Below, in pieces: positions 21,101-32,367 of a DNA stretch of 64,000 nt. Under the pieces are notes generated by a model, which was not told the DNA's origin, made no database searches, and saw nothing but the letters and a program-made list of their open reading frames with translations. The position numbers and the translations under genes are program-made. This stretch comes from Hygrophila difformis. Its lineage: Eukaryota; Streptophyta; Magnoliopsida; Lamiales; Acanthaceae. Position 1 is the first letter of the stretch. Each line of letters starts with the position of its first letter. The stretch covers positions 62,696,195 through 62,760,194 of the forward strand of contig JAOANR010000003.1 of the NCBI GenBank assembly GCA_030278955.1. Direction: 5' to 3'.

Positions 21101-21600
21101 TGCCGGTGTTCCAACTTGATGTCAAATCGGCCTTTCTAAATGGGGAGCTGGAAGAGAAGTCTATGTATGCCAACCTGAAGGTTATGTCATGAGCGGTAAA
21201 GAGGATATGGTGTATTGGCTACGAAAAGCTCTTTATGGACTTAAACAGGCCCCAAGTGCTTGGAATAGCATGATTGATTCTTACTTTCTGCATTTCGAAC
21301 TTCAGCACAGCCAAAGCAAGCCATCTCTTTTTGTGAAATATGATGGAAATAACAAAATTTTTGATTGTTAGTTTGTATGTAGATGACTTGATCTATGCAT
21401 GCATTGATTCGGAGATGGCAATGATGAGTGAGTTCGAGATGACTGATCTCGGCGTCATGCAATATTTCCTTGGTTTTCAAGTTCAACAATCCAAAGGCAG
21501 GATCTTTGTTACACAAGGAAATATGTGGATAACCTCCTCAAAAAGTTTCAAATGGAAGCTTGTAAACTTGTTACAACACCGGAACGTTTAGAAACAGTCA
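18111..21600 (+). mobile_element. Degenerate Ty1/Copia retrotransposon, 3' truncated
   Basis: A possible short LTR (18111-18242, TGTTGAAT...CCAACA) precedes a decayed primer site (TGGTATAAAAGC at 18248-18259). Gag starts at ATG 18267 and meets a TAG after about 25 codons. It resumes in 18466-19263 with a CX2CX4HX4C knuckle (CYVCEKPGHESKNC). The protease (FLDSGCSHHIAG) and pre-integrase zinc site lie in 19244-19882, and the integrase in 19882-20365 is split by an 18-G run at 20094-20111. RT fragments at 20842-21591 contain LYVDDLIYA. RNase H and the 3' LTR are missing. There are many stops and frameshifts, so this is an old, dead copy. Confidence 0.85.
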
Positions 21601-21706
21601 AGACGACTTCAAGGTTAGGGTAATACCTTTAATTCATCTCCAACCCCCACACACACCGCTATTTCTGTAAACCCTAAACCCTATTCTCTTCAACACACAA
21701 CTCTAA

Positions 21707-24079
21707 GGGTGCGTTTGGTACAGAGAATGGAATTGCAGAGAATTGGTCACAGAGAGTGGAATTGCAGAGAAAGAGAATTGAGACAGAGAAAAGAATTGAT
21801 TCTTATGTTTGGTAACACAGAGAATTGAACAGATAAATGAAACAGAGAATCAATTCTCTTGTTTGGTTATTATAGATAGAGAATTGAAATATAAATTTTA
21901 TTTCAACCATTATTTATCTCAAGCATAATTTTTTTATATAAAAATGAGTAATTTAAATTATATATTAAAAAATCATAAAAAAAAAAACTTGCTAATTTAA
22001 AAGAGGAACTGAAAATCTAATTTTAACACGTGGCACAAACAGGTAAAAAGTCTCAAAATTGCATGTCATTAGCAACTTTCAGAATCCATGAGTAGAAGCT
22101 AATTTTTCGAGTAGCTCGGCAGTGCATAACCAGTACACCATGAAGAAACCAAGGTACCAACAAGAAGCAGTAGCCAACTTAATTTAGATACCAGCAGCAA
22201 ACACTCATTCTAGATTGGCAATTATAACATGCTAATTGTTGAACATAACAAGTTCATAAACATGATGCCACGCCATAATTAACCAATAGTCGGAATGCAT
22301 TCAAGCATAAAAGATCAAATCACCTAGAACAATATTTCATCAAACAAGCTCACACATTTCTAGCACTACACACACAACAGCTTCTAAGCTGCACTTTTAC
22401 AACTAACAATATCCAACCTAAGCTCATGCAGACATAACCTTAAACTATTGGCACTTAATATATGCACTAACTTGAGTTAATATGATGAAAACTGCTAAGA
22501 ATACTCAGGAAAGAGAAAAGATGGAAACTAATCTATAAAGATGGACCAAACACAAAGTTGTGAACTCTTGAATACAAAATTTCATGAGACAATACTTCAA
22601 GAAATCAATAGTCGTAATAGCAATCATACAATACTAAACCAGTAAATTACAACATAACCAGGCACATATACTTGCACAAGCTACATCAAATTTATATCCA
22701 TAAGAAGATATACTTGGGTCCCTAAACCAAAATTAAGACGCAGTCTCCCATAGTAAACATCATTTATTGACCAAAAGAATTTAGAATAGCTTGAACTTAT
22801 TCAAGTGAACTTTGTCTCCAAATATGTTCCCAAGCAAGCATAAATAACCCACCTAGATGCCATCTCACAATATTTCATGTCATTTCTGGTGGGAGTAAAA
22901 TAATGCAGCTCCTATACCGGTTCAGTCATTTCCAAATATAGTAGGAGTATGCTCTTCCACTCATAAGTAACCACATAAATATCCAAACTTTCAGAAAATA
23001 GACACCTTAAATGGATGGATGAACACTCACCATTTCTAGATATATAACTCCAGAAACACGACTTGAAAGAAAGTATCTTATCTAGTAGATTGGAACCAAA
23101 TAAACACATCCACTTCCACCTACCAGCAGTATGGGCACCCAATGCCACAAATCACAACTTTGAAATTTTTTATAATACCTCCAAACATAAAAACTTCCCA
23201 TGTTCCCATATCCTTCACTTGAAATAACATGATACAGTCAACCAAATACATAATTTTATTTTGTTCTGGTAATCTTGGTGACCTTACAAAGAAACAAGAT
23301 GATATTATGATAAAATCCAAACCATAGATCTTGCACTGAAATATGTCATCAAGTTGTGACTCAACACATTAGTGCTTCTCATATCCAGATATATGCTTCA
23401 TATGGGAAGGTCAGCATTAAATCCAACTTCAAATGGTCGGCATCCTTGTAGCTTCTTCTCAATCCCAGTCTGTCATAAACAGCCATGGTAATCGAGTATC
23501 TCTGAGTTTGAGGGATACAATGCTTAGCAATGAGAAATTTGATCAATTCGAGAAACAAAGAAATTCGAATTATTTTTATTGAGTCATATTTTTTTAAAAA
23601 AAATATATATTCACATTAATCAGAAATAAAGAAACGTACCTTTGCACAATGAGAATACGCAGATGCGGAAGAGATAGACTAAGACAAACATTGACAGACA
23701 ACGGGAAGATGTTGAACAATGACCGGAACAGACGAAAAATTTGAAGAGAAAACCAACGTGGAAGAAGGAGATGCAAACACACAGGGGTCGACAGTGGGCG
23801 AAGAGACAAAGACAGTGAAGATGCCGGCGGAGGTGTGCGCTGCTGGGCAAAGGTGGGAACAACCGAACGGTAGAGACGACTAGACGAGAAAATGCGAGAA
23901 TTGATTTTTTTTTTTTGTTTCAGACCAAATCTCGTCATTTCTCTTTTATTTGGAGAGAATCGAAATGCGAGAATGAGAATTGAAACAATTCTCAAGTTTG
24001 AAATCTCTGACCGAACGAAACAAGAGAAATAAGCCCAGTTCCATTTCTCTGGGCCCAAATCTCTCTACCAAACACAGTG
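21707..24079. mobile_element. PIF/Harbinger-type non-autonomous element, 2373 bp
   Basis: Outer ends GGGTGCGTTTGG and CCAAACACAGTG are inverted and flanked by TAA at 21704-21706 and 24080-24082. Both subterminal regions are packed with GAGAATTG/CAATTCTC words. The interior 22050-23590 holds no transposase or long frame. The minus-strand frame 23594-24058 is low complexity. The interior may be captured non-coding host DNA. Confidence 0.75.
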
Positions 24080-24102
24080 TAAATCTCTCTCTACAAAAAA
24101 TA

Positions 24103-24362
24103 CTTCCTCTGTCTCATTGTTTTTGTTACAGAGACCTCCGACACGTATGCCGAGACATATTTTTAAAGGTTAATAACTTAAATTGTGTACAAGGAAATGT
24201 CATAAAAATTTGATTGTCTAAAACTACAAGATTAGACGAATCTAACAAGATCTCACTTGACTATATTTTTTCTTACATAGCTATGATAAAAATTCGAATC
24301 AAAGTTAAACAGTGAATAGTGTCAAAAACTCATACGTAACAGAAACGGTGAGACGGAGGAAG
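24103..24362. mobile_element. Stowaway MITE (260 bp)
   Basis: Terminal repeats CTTCCTCTGTCTCA and TGAGACGGAGGAAG between TA duplications (24101-24102, 24363-24364). It sits 23 bp right of the Harbinger-type element. The 300 bp that follow (24365-24670) are AT-rich with nothing recognised. Confidence 0.88.
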
Positions 24363-24670
24363 TACTTTATTTTAATTCCTTTTTTAATAATATAATATTT
24401 CATTTATCAATTAATATTAATACATATTTTTTGGAGTAGAATATTAATACATATTTTAGATATATATAAAATATAATATATTTAATTTATATTTAACTTA
24501 TTTAATTAAAAATGGTAATTACTATTTACATTTTATTTTTTTTTGGTAATTTACATTCATATTTTTTATGTACATTAACAATTTATTTATATATTAAAAT
24601 TGTGGTAGTATGTAATTTTAAACGAGATATCTACCTTAAATAGAGAAAGTGAATGTTATCTAGAAAAAGT

Positions 24671-25150
24671 ACGAGCCATTGGATTCATGCTTTAAATATG
24701 AACCATTAGATGTATCGGTAAGATTTTGACCGTAAATGTAGAATACTATTTATAAAGACTTAGTCCAAACCATTGGATGTATCGGTAGGATCTTGACCGT
24801 TGATATGGAATAATATTCAAACGAGTTGATCTGAACCATTGGATTCATTCTTTAAATCGGAAACATTGCATGTGTCGATAGGATCTTGACTGTTGATGTG
24901 GAATAATATTCAACAAACGAGTTGATTTGAACCATTGGATTCATTTTTTAGATCGGAACCATTGGATGTGTCGGTAGGATCTTGTCCGTTGATATGGAAT
25001 AATATTCGAATGAGTTGATCTGAACAATTGGATTCATTCTCTAAATCTGAACCATTTGATGTATCGATAAGATCTTGATTGTTGATGTGGAATAATATTG
25101 AAAAGAGTTGATTTGAGCCATTTAATCCAATCTTTAAATCTGAACCATTT
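24671..25150. repeat. Minisatellite, about 5 imperfect units of 92-96 bp
   Basis: Each unit holds AACCATTGGATTCATT, a GGATGTATCGGTAGGATCTTGA-like block and GAATAATATTCAAACGAGTTG. The same array family recurs at 37056-37370. Confidence 0.85.
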
Positions 25151-25421
25151 CATTTCAAGTTTAATGTTAAGGTACTTTTTTATTCGGGATAAATGTCAAT
25201 GTATTTTAATTTAATGATTTTTATGTTAATATGTATGCATTTAATTTTAATAATTTAAAATTAAAAATCTGAAATAATTTACGACCAAAAAAGAAAAATA
25301 AAAAGAGAAATGTTCTGAAATAAAAAACAAACCAAAAAGAAAATAAAAAAGTAAATGAAAAATGAAATTTAAAAAAGAAGTAGTGGTGTGAGCAGTGCCC
25401 ACTATAAAATACGGAGCACTG
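25151..25421. repeat. Dispersed repeat next to the minisatellite, copy 1
   Basis: Matches 37371-37917 apart from a Stowaway insertion there. It ends in a short hairpin (CAGTGC...GCACTG, 25393-25420) in both copies, so the minisatellite and this segment form one mobile or dispersed unit. Confidence 0.7.
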
Positions 25422-25919
25422 TTCTAGATCTCCAAAAGTGGCAATAGTGACCGTAATTTCTCCGTACCCATTGGAGCTCCCACTCCGACAAAATTCCCGT
25501 CGGGTGCAAGAATAGCGGCGGCATTGGAGATGGTTTTCAGTTAGGGGTTTAAGCAAAAGTAAGATTCTGCCTCCTACAATAAAGGGCAAAGGAAACACCA
25601 TTACATTCAATTTTTACTGCAAGTTTTATTCCTTTTAAATTTGCATTTCTTTTTTCTATCTTCAATTAAAACTTAACTTGGACTTGGATTTCATTCATAA
25701 TCATTTAATTGGGAGTTCACTATTGCAACTTGCAAGTGCAACCATAATTTTCTCATATTTTTTTTCTTTTTGTGATAGGACGCTAGTGGTGTCCGCAAAT
25801 ATAGAAAAAGCTACAGCAGGGGGTAAATGATGTAGAGAAAAATAAAATCAAAAACCAAAAACATCTAGAAGCGAGGGAACCAAGTTCTTGCCATGTCCGC
25901 AACCAGCAGTGCCCAAGCC
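25422..25919. other. Intergenic DNA
   Basis: No frame or repeat recognised. Confidence 0.4.
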
Positions 25920-26111
25920 TCATTTGGTGGAAACGCCTAGGTCATATTCCACAGACCGAGAACCATGCTTTGCCAAAACGTTGGCCACAAAATTACCCTC
26001 CCTAAGAATATGAAACCATTTGTAACCCAGATGCATAGCAAGAATATACTGAATATTTCGAACCAATGCAAAGTGGCTATGATCAGCATGCAAATCTGCC
26101 TGATGAGGCAT
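25920..26111 (-). pseudogene. LINE RNase H C-terminal fragment
   Basis: A 63-codon minus-strand frame ends with FHILREGNFVANVLAKHGS, the characteristic end of the RNase H domain of plant L1-type LINEs (compare 36830-36870 and 38800-38860). Only this remnant remains. Confidence 0.7.
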
Positions 26112-26134
26112 AATGCATCCTCAGAATCTGAGCA

Positions 26135-26246
26135 GCAGCAGATGAACTCGACCCCATACTATGAATCATAGAACTTAGGGTTCCACCGGAGCAGCAGATG
26201 AACTCGACCCCATACTATGAATCATAGAACTTAGGGTTCCACCGGA
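26135..26246. repeat. Perfect 56-bp tandem duplication
   Basis: 26135-26190 and 26191-26246 are identical by eye. The segment after it (26247-26420) has no recognised feature. Confidence 0.9.
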
Positions 26247-26419
26247 CCAAGCGCAGCTCCCACGAACGAGGAAGACAACCACAAACCCTTTCAAAGGCCA
26301 CACCAAGAAAACGGGCACGACGAACAACTGATTCAACATTAGGAATTGAGGATTTGATTTTAGATTTACCGGATTTTACTTGCTTAAGCTATAATGAGTC
26401 GTTTTTAGTACTACTATTA

Positions 26420-29045
26420 TTTTTCCATTTGAATATGTTCAAGGGACGGATTTAATAGTAGCATATATATGAAGCCAAACACAAAGGAATTTCAATTGTG
26501 TTTCCAACTATGCAGTATTTCATATGCTGGAGTACAAGATTCTGGTTGTTCCTCCTCATTTTCCACTCTGCTAGAAATATTGAAATAATATCATCCAGGT
26601 TGAGTTCATCACCATCAGCATCACTGTCTTCTTCGATCCAGAATCATCCAAATATGATACTGAAATCATCGAAGTCATCTCTTGGTTGAAACCCTCAGCA
26701 ATTTCTTCGCTAGGATCCGCTCTACAATCATTCCTGTCCTTCAGTGAACTGCCCTCATATGTGCTGCAACTCCATTTTAAGTCGGAGACAATCTCATTAG
26801 TGCTCTTGATGGCGCCAGATTCTTCATCAGAACTATCTACAGGAATTTCTCCCTTTTGCGCTCTAGTGGAAGCTGTTGAATTTAATGTGTTCTTTTCAGA
26901 AGATCCGCAGAGGAATTCCAACGCTCTGGACAGATTGAGGACAGTAACTTCTTTTGCTGAATTGTTGGTGATGATTTTCTCGTGTAGTTTACACAAACTG
27001 TCCGGATTGATTCTGTCCCTGTTGCTCAGGTTCACCCAATCCTGGAAACTCAGTTGAAATGGAGCAAGAGCCATTGTGTTCACAATATTCACTGCTCTAT
27101 CATAGTTGTGTTGAATAACAGCTTCACATGCCATTTGAAAAGCGATACAGAAGGTACCTCACCACTTCCAGAATACCATCAAATGCATGTTCCAGCAAAT
27201 GCCCTACATACAAATAGACAACATCATCATCAATGGCAACCGACTTAACAATCCAACAAGTAGTACAAGAAAGGCAAATGATCAATTTCTTCCAATGAAT
27301 CCAAATACGGCAACCTGCAACAAATGCAGGTAAACCATGGCACTACCTTCCCATCCTTGGATGCTTCAACTAACAGAGCGGAGTTCCTCCTTTGATCCAC
27401 AGGATAACTGGAGAGGGTCATCTCCTTGTACACATATTCGAAGTAATCCCACTGATGAGCATTTGCAGATGCCTCGAGCATGGATCTGAAAGGATACACA
27501 TCAGCCTGCGGGAAAGAACTGTGTTTGTGTAGATCCAGTAATATTTTTCCTGGTCTCCTCGAATAATTGTTTAGCTTTAAGGAACATGTCACTTCGACCA
27601 TAAACTTTCAGCATGGCATTTATTAGACCAATATCAGGGGTCAATAGGGTTTTGCTGTGTTCAAACAGTAATACACAATCATGGTCATGCCCACCATCCA
27701 TTGTAGACATTATCATTCCAGTAACGGCCACTGCCAGAGGCCTTGTTGGATGAAGGCGTCTCATCTTCTCAATCTGCATTGTTCCAGTTTTATTACAAAC
27801 ACGCCTGAATGTAAAGGAAATAAACATAGGCAAAAGCAGTTTATTTTGTCACAGAAACTTGAACATATGCCTATCAAATCCATCCATCAGTTGGAGCAAT
27901 TTCAATTCACAACTGTAAACATACATTTGAAATTTCAAATTTGAGATCTAAGGTTATTTATTAGACCTGCATCTGCATTTGAGAAAGGTTCAATAGCATA
28001 TAACCATTACAGAAAAAACTGCGAGTATACAAAGATAACACCCTTCCACATATTGGTTTGAGTAAATTGTAATAAGCTACAATAGCATCTAAGTTAACTA
28101 AAATCACCCACACTATTGTGCCTCCACAACAAAGGCGCTGAATATGGCAACACTATCTCCATCCCATTAGTGACTGTCATGAAATGAGTTGCCACAGCCC
28201 TAATGTGTATAGCAAGAATTATGACCTCCAAAACAGCCTCTTGTGTTCTGCCGTAAAAGCAAAGGCAACGAACTAGTTCATAATAAACACTAACTGTCCC
28301 TATCACTCCCCTTGTCTCCGTATCCCTGACTGCTTCCACAGCTTCATTTGGTTTACCTTCCTCCCAAAAGGTTCTGACAAGAACTATGCAGTGAAGAGAA
28401 TATACGATCAATTTTAGCAACAATGAAACATGCCATTGGATGAGAAATAAATGTACCTTTGTACGTCAGGGCTTTTAGAGCTTCCCCGTTTATTTTCATT
28501 TTTGCAAAGAGCTCATGAACAAGGTTGTACTTTCCAGATTTGAGCATTACCCTTTTTTTTAAAAAAAAAAAACAAAAAAAACCTGTAAGACTCAAGCAAT
28601 ATGCTCAGAAGTCAGATTATAATAGCATGTTTAAACAAAGTATGTAAGCTGACTTCAGAAGCATCACCTCCATTGCCAGCCCATAACGTGCTCTATTAGG
28701 TCTGAGACCATACTTTCTCATCTGCTGGAAAACCCAAGATACTCCCTTCCACTGGCACTTTGGAACACACGCATTGAGAACCTAAAGAATGACAAACTAT
28801 AACGTAAACTACACAAAAATAATCAACAAGATAATAATAACTCGAATCCCAAAACTCTCTTACTGCGTTAAATACAACAATGTCCGGTTGAAGTTCAGGA
28901 TTCCAGTTTTTGCGCTTCATATTTCTGAGACGTTTTGGCTTTTCCTTCATGGACATTCTCACCATCCATTGTAGACATTATCATTCCAGTAAAGGCCACT
29001 GACAGAGGCCTTGTTGGATGAAGGTGTCTCATCTTCTCAATAGTG
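26420..29045 (-). pseudogene. DG1: DG1-like pentatricopeptide repeat gene, 5' truncated and rearranged
   Basis: Exon-like blocks on the minus strand keep PPR sequence and order: 28960-28864 (NWNPELQPDIVVFNA), 28781-28668, 28550-28457 (MLKSGKYNLVHELFAKMK), 28383-28226 (TFWEEGKPNEAVEAV), 27773 to about 27540 (MRRLHPTRPLAVAVTGMIM, AMLKVYGRSDMFLKAKQLF), about 27510-27347, then about 27200-26500. Splice sites are mostly GT/AG. They resemble, from memory, Arabidopsis DELAYED GREENING 1, a chloroplast RNA-processing PPR protein. Damage: the N-terminal half is absent; 28966-29040 is a misplaced near-copy of the start of the 27773 exon, joined out of frame; a 32-nt T/A tract lies between splice acceptor and exon at 28550; a frameshift near 26645 alters the C-terminus. 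I judge it a pseudogene. Confidence 0.7.
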
Positions 29046-29128
29046 ACATTGACCTTAATCCATTCCATAGTGGCCAAACACACTCCCCAGGCATGAAAAA
29101 AGATATCTCTGACTTCCCTCTCTTTCAA

Positions 29129-29462
29129 CTTTAGGTAACATATGTTGCACCTTGCTCTCTAATAAGCTCATTGTGTCACAACTCACAACAAATGCTATTA
29201 TGAAAACACAACAAAGTGACAATTGTTTCATGTAATAGAATATGTATGAAAACTGCCCAGAAAGCTACACCAAGAGAAAACAGTGAATTGGGATTTCAAT
29301 CACATTTAGGTTGCTAACCAATGTCACCAGTACACATGCCCACAAAAATTCATGATAAGAATAAGAACAAAGTACCAAAATTGGATTCACTAAACATCAC
29401 AATCTGATATGATCTAAACAATCATTAAGACCATTACTAGAAATTCCAAGACTCAACATTTG
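29129..29462. other. Spacer between the PPR relic and the L7/L12-like gene
   Basis: AT-rich. Nothing recognised except its likely role as 3' flank of the L7/L12-like frame. Confidence 0.4.
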
Positions 29463-29860
29463 TCAGGGATCCACAGCCTTGAGCTTCTCAATAATCTTCT
29501 GAACCTCCTTCGAAATCCCCTTCTTCACCACGGCGGGTGTTTTTTCCACCAAATCCTTGGCCTCCTTGAGACCTAAATCAATGAAAGCCCTAATCTCTTT
29601 AATCAGCTTAAGCTTTGAAGAGGCATCGAATTTCTCCAATTTCACATCGAACGCTGTTTTCTCTTTGGCTAGAGCAGCGGCGGCAGATGATGCGTCTCCG
29701 GTAGCCGATGAAGGCGATTGAAGGTCGGATACCGAGGCGGCACCTCCGAATCGATTCAGCCTCATTTTGTGGCGTAATAGGATAGTGTAAGCATAACGCT
29801 CAAGCTTGTTAAGGTCTAGCAGCTCGTCAGCTATTCGTTGGAGTTTCTGGGTTCAGGTTT
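29463..29860 (-). pseudogene. Organellar ribosomal protein L7/L12-like gene, N-terminus interrupted
   Basis: The open frame 29765-29463 (100 codons) holds the L7/L12 C-terminal domain ([39 protein letters not shown]), which contacts translation factors on the ribosome stalk. The same frame continues upstream with the N-terminal dimerisation region ([17 protein letters not shown]), but a TGA near 29852 and the lack of an upstream in-frame ATG cut it off. The last residues (KAVDP) are also shorter than the usual end. Plant mitochondrial L7/L12 proteins of this type are about twice as long. An internal start at 29765 could give a short protein; otherwise it is a pseudogene. Confidence 0.7.
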
Positions 29861-30034
29861 CGATGGCGGTAAAGAGAGCCCTACGGAACAATGATCGAGC
29901 GAAAGGCGCATAGGATAGTTCCGAATTCCGAAATCATGGAGGAGAGTGACAAAATAAGGGTTTCAGATTTGAAGCCCACGTTTAGAAACGGAGGTTTTAT
30001 AGTTAGGTTTATATTTTTAAGACGCTGCCTATTA

Positions 30035-30487
30035 CTCCATCCGTCCCAATATAAGTGGCCCATTTCTTTTGGACACGATAATTTAGGTAGTGGGATTATG
30101 TAGTTAAAGTGGTGTGAATAAATTTGACTAATTCATCCATCTAATTTATAATGATTACATTTGACTTTTAACCATATTTATTATTTAACTTTGACTTAAT
30201 GTTATCGTAATGATGTAGAAAGACAAAAATAGTCAAATGTGATCTTGTTGGAATCGTCTAATAGTATAGTTTTACAATATATATTTTATATAATTTTTAT
30301 TTATACCCATTTTGAAATATTAATGGTTAAACATATATAGAAACTTTGTGCAGAAAGTATAATTGTCATTATTGTGGGGTTTTTAATCATGTTTATGTTA
30401 ATTTAATTTACTTAAAAGGGAAAGTGGCCACTTTTAATGGGACACCCCAAAAAAGAATAGTGGCCACTTTTAATGGGACGGAGGGAG
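30035..30487. mobile_element. Stowaway MITE (453 bp)
   Basis: Ends CTCCATCCGTCCCAATA and TGGGACGGAGGGAG, with TA at 30033-30034 and 30488-30489. The right end repeats GTGGCCACTTTTAATGGGAC twice (near 30424 and 30461), so it has a duplicated terminus. Confidence 0.85.
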
Positions 30488-30489
30488 TA

Positions 30490-31000
30490 CTATTCAGACA
30501 CCCAAAATTGGTAGCATCACCCCCATTACTATAATCACCCCACTAAAAAATTTACAAAATTAACCCAATTCTAAATACACACCATCCTAAATTACCTACC
30601 TACCCTTAATTTAAAAAAACAAACCAAGCAATCAAAAATATTCATACACCCCCACCCCACATACCCACCACCACACGTTTGATTGAAAGAAAACCTAGCG
30701 AAGAAAAAGAACATTCGTCCTCTTGCACACCCAGGGAAAAACGCTGCCATCATTCAAGAACAAGAAGAGGAATCGTTGGAGTCGAGAGTCGAACTAGGCT
30801 GTATAGTATCGAAGAAGAAGACCGGCCGTTTAAGAGAAACCATATATTGGTATGCTGAAACTTTAATTTGGGGGGTTGGAGATGATGAAGCAGCGGGTTT
30901 TGGTTGGGTGGGGAAGACTAGGGCAGTTCGGCCCTTGTTTGTTGTACGCATTTAGTGTTGTGCGACGTTAGGAGTCGTGCACTGAGAACACGTTCAGATG
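30490..31000. other. Unannotated DNA left of a Copia element
   Basis: Cytosine-rich leader-like sequence and a 90-codon frame (30683-30955) without recognisable domain. It was contiguous with 34864 onward before the Copia inserted. Confidence 0.3.
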
Positions 31001-31286
31001 TATTGAGTATGAGCATTCACACATGAAGAAGGAGGACAAGGTGGCTACAGCCCGTGTTTAATGTAGAATGGAGTAGTATTTGTCTTCTTTGTATGGATTT
31101 GGGCTTTATTTCTTGTTTGGGCTGTTCTTGTTATTGGGCCAATTATGTGCTTAGCCCATTAGTTTATCTCTGTCCAGTCTGCTTAAATGTCTGGCTTGTT
31201 ATTCATTCCATTTTGTAACAAACTCATTCTTTCTTCTTCAATTGAATGAATATGCCTTCTTCCTCCACCTTCTCTCGAATCTCACA
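31001..31286 (+). repeat. 5' LTR of the RT-less Copia
   Basis: Starts TATTGAGTATGAGC and ends TCTCACA. The first bases TA instead of the canonical TG occur in both LTRs. Confidence 0.85.
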
Positions 31287-31298
31287 TGGTATCAGAGC
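31287..31298 (+). promoter_or_regulatory. Primer binding site, initiator tRNA-Met
   Basis: TGGTATCAGAGC directly follows the LTR. Confidence 0.9.
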
Positions 31299-31377
31299 GG
31301 TTGCGCTCCTAACCTTCGTCTTCCGCATGTCAATCTGAGCTGAATTAGTTTAATTCAGCTCATTTACCTTCATCGGA

Positions 31378-32367
31378 ATGTCTACCGATACAGCAGAAAC
31401 AACAGAAACCTCGCCACCACCTGCTTCTCGTCCTGCGGAGCTGAACCTTTCAGTCGCCGATCAACCACATCTAAAGCTTGCTCCAGTACTGTTTGATGGT
31501 ACTAACTGGAATTCATGGCGAATCGCCGTTCGGAACACTCTCCAAATTAAAGCTAAGATTAAATTCATTGAAGGTACTTTTCCTTGTCCTCCGATTGATG
31601 ATCCACTGCGTGATGAATGGATTCAAGTAGATTGTATGGTTCTAACTTGGTTGCAAAACTCCTTAACTCCTGAGATTACTTGTCAATACCTTTATGCTGA
31701 AACATCTCATAATCTGTGGACTGAGCTTGAAAACTGCTATGGTCAGACTAATGGACCTCAGGTTATTATGCTTCAAAGGAAACTTGTTAACCTCACTCAA
31801 GGAAATAGATCGATAACCAGCTATTATAATGACCTCAAATCTCAGTGGCATGCTCTAAAAGCCTTGAAACCTTTCCCTAAAACCTGTAGCTCAGAAACTC
31901 TTAAGGCGCTTAAGGATTCTGAAGAGTATGAACTCTTGGTGCAATTTTTTATGGGAGTAAATGCTGATTTTGAGCATGTTAGTAATCAGATTCTACTAAT
32001 GGATCCTCTGCCTCATGTTAGTCGTGCTCATGGAATGCTATGTGGTATTGAGCAAAAGGGAAACAGTGGCATCTCAGGAGATAACTCAAACTCATCCACT
32101 TTTGCTCTTGCTGCTGCTGATAAGGGGACTGGAGATAAAAGCATTGGACGTGGGAATGGTGTAATCTGTTCCTACTGCAAGAAGACAGGACATACAAGAG
32201 AAAAGTGTTACCAGTTGGCTAACAAAAATGCCTACTGTGACCATTGCAAGAAGAGTGGCCACAGCAGGGCAAATTGCTTCATGGTCTCAGGAGTGGTTCC
32301 AGACTGGTACAAGGCCTTGGCAGAGAAAAGAAAGAACAAGTCAGTAGCTGGTGCTGTGATCACATGA
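31378..32367 (+). CDS. Copia gag with two zinc knuckles
   Basis: 329 residues. The N-terminal gag domain shows LFDGTNWNSWRIAVRNTL (about 38-56). Two CX2CX4HX4C knuckles (CSYCKKTGHTREKC and CDHCKKSGHSRANC) lie near 262 and 284, and bind element RNA. The frame stops at TGA 32365-32367, yet the same frame stays open into the protease. The TGA is therefore either a nonsense mutation or a gag-pol separating stop; I favour mutation because plant Copia elements usually have one frame. Confidence 0.82.
   Translation: MSTDTAETTETSPPPASRPAELNLSVADQPHLKLAPVLFDGTNWNSWRIAVRNTLQIKAKIKFIEGTFPCPPIDDPLRDEWIQVDCMVLTWLQNSLTPEITCQYLYAETSHNLWTELENCYGQTNGPQVIMLQRKLVNLTQGNRSITSYYNDLKSQWHALKALKPFPKTCSSETLKALKDSEEYELLVQFFMGVNADFEHVSNQILLMDPLPHVSRAHGMLCGIEQKGNSGISGDNSNSSTFALAAADKGTGDKSIGRGNGVICSYCKKTGHTREKCYQLANKNAYCDHCKKSGHSRANCFMVSGVVPDWYKALAEKRKNKSVAGAVIT

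Noticed and set aside
23594..24058. 154-codon minus-strand ORF in the Harbinger-type element
   Set aside because: Low-complexity leucine/serine sequence that spans the terminal repeats; no domain.
24671..25150. CRISPR-like array
   Set aside because: Units of 92-96 bp are continuous and imperfect without unique spacers, in a eukaryotic genome; it is a minisatellite.
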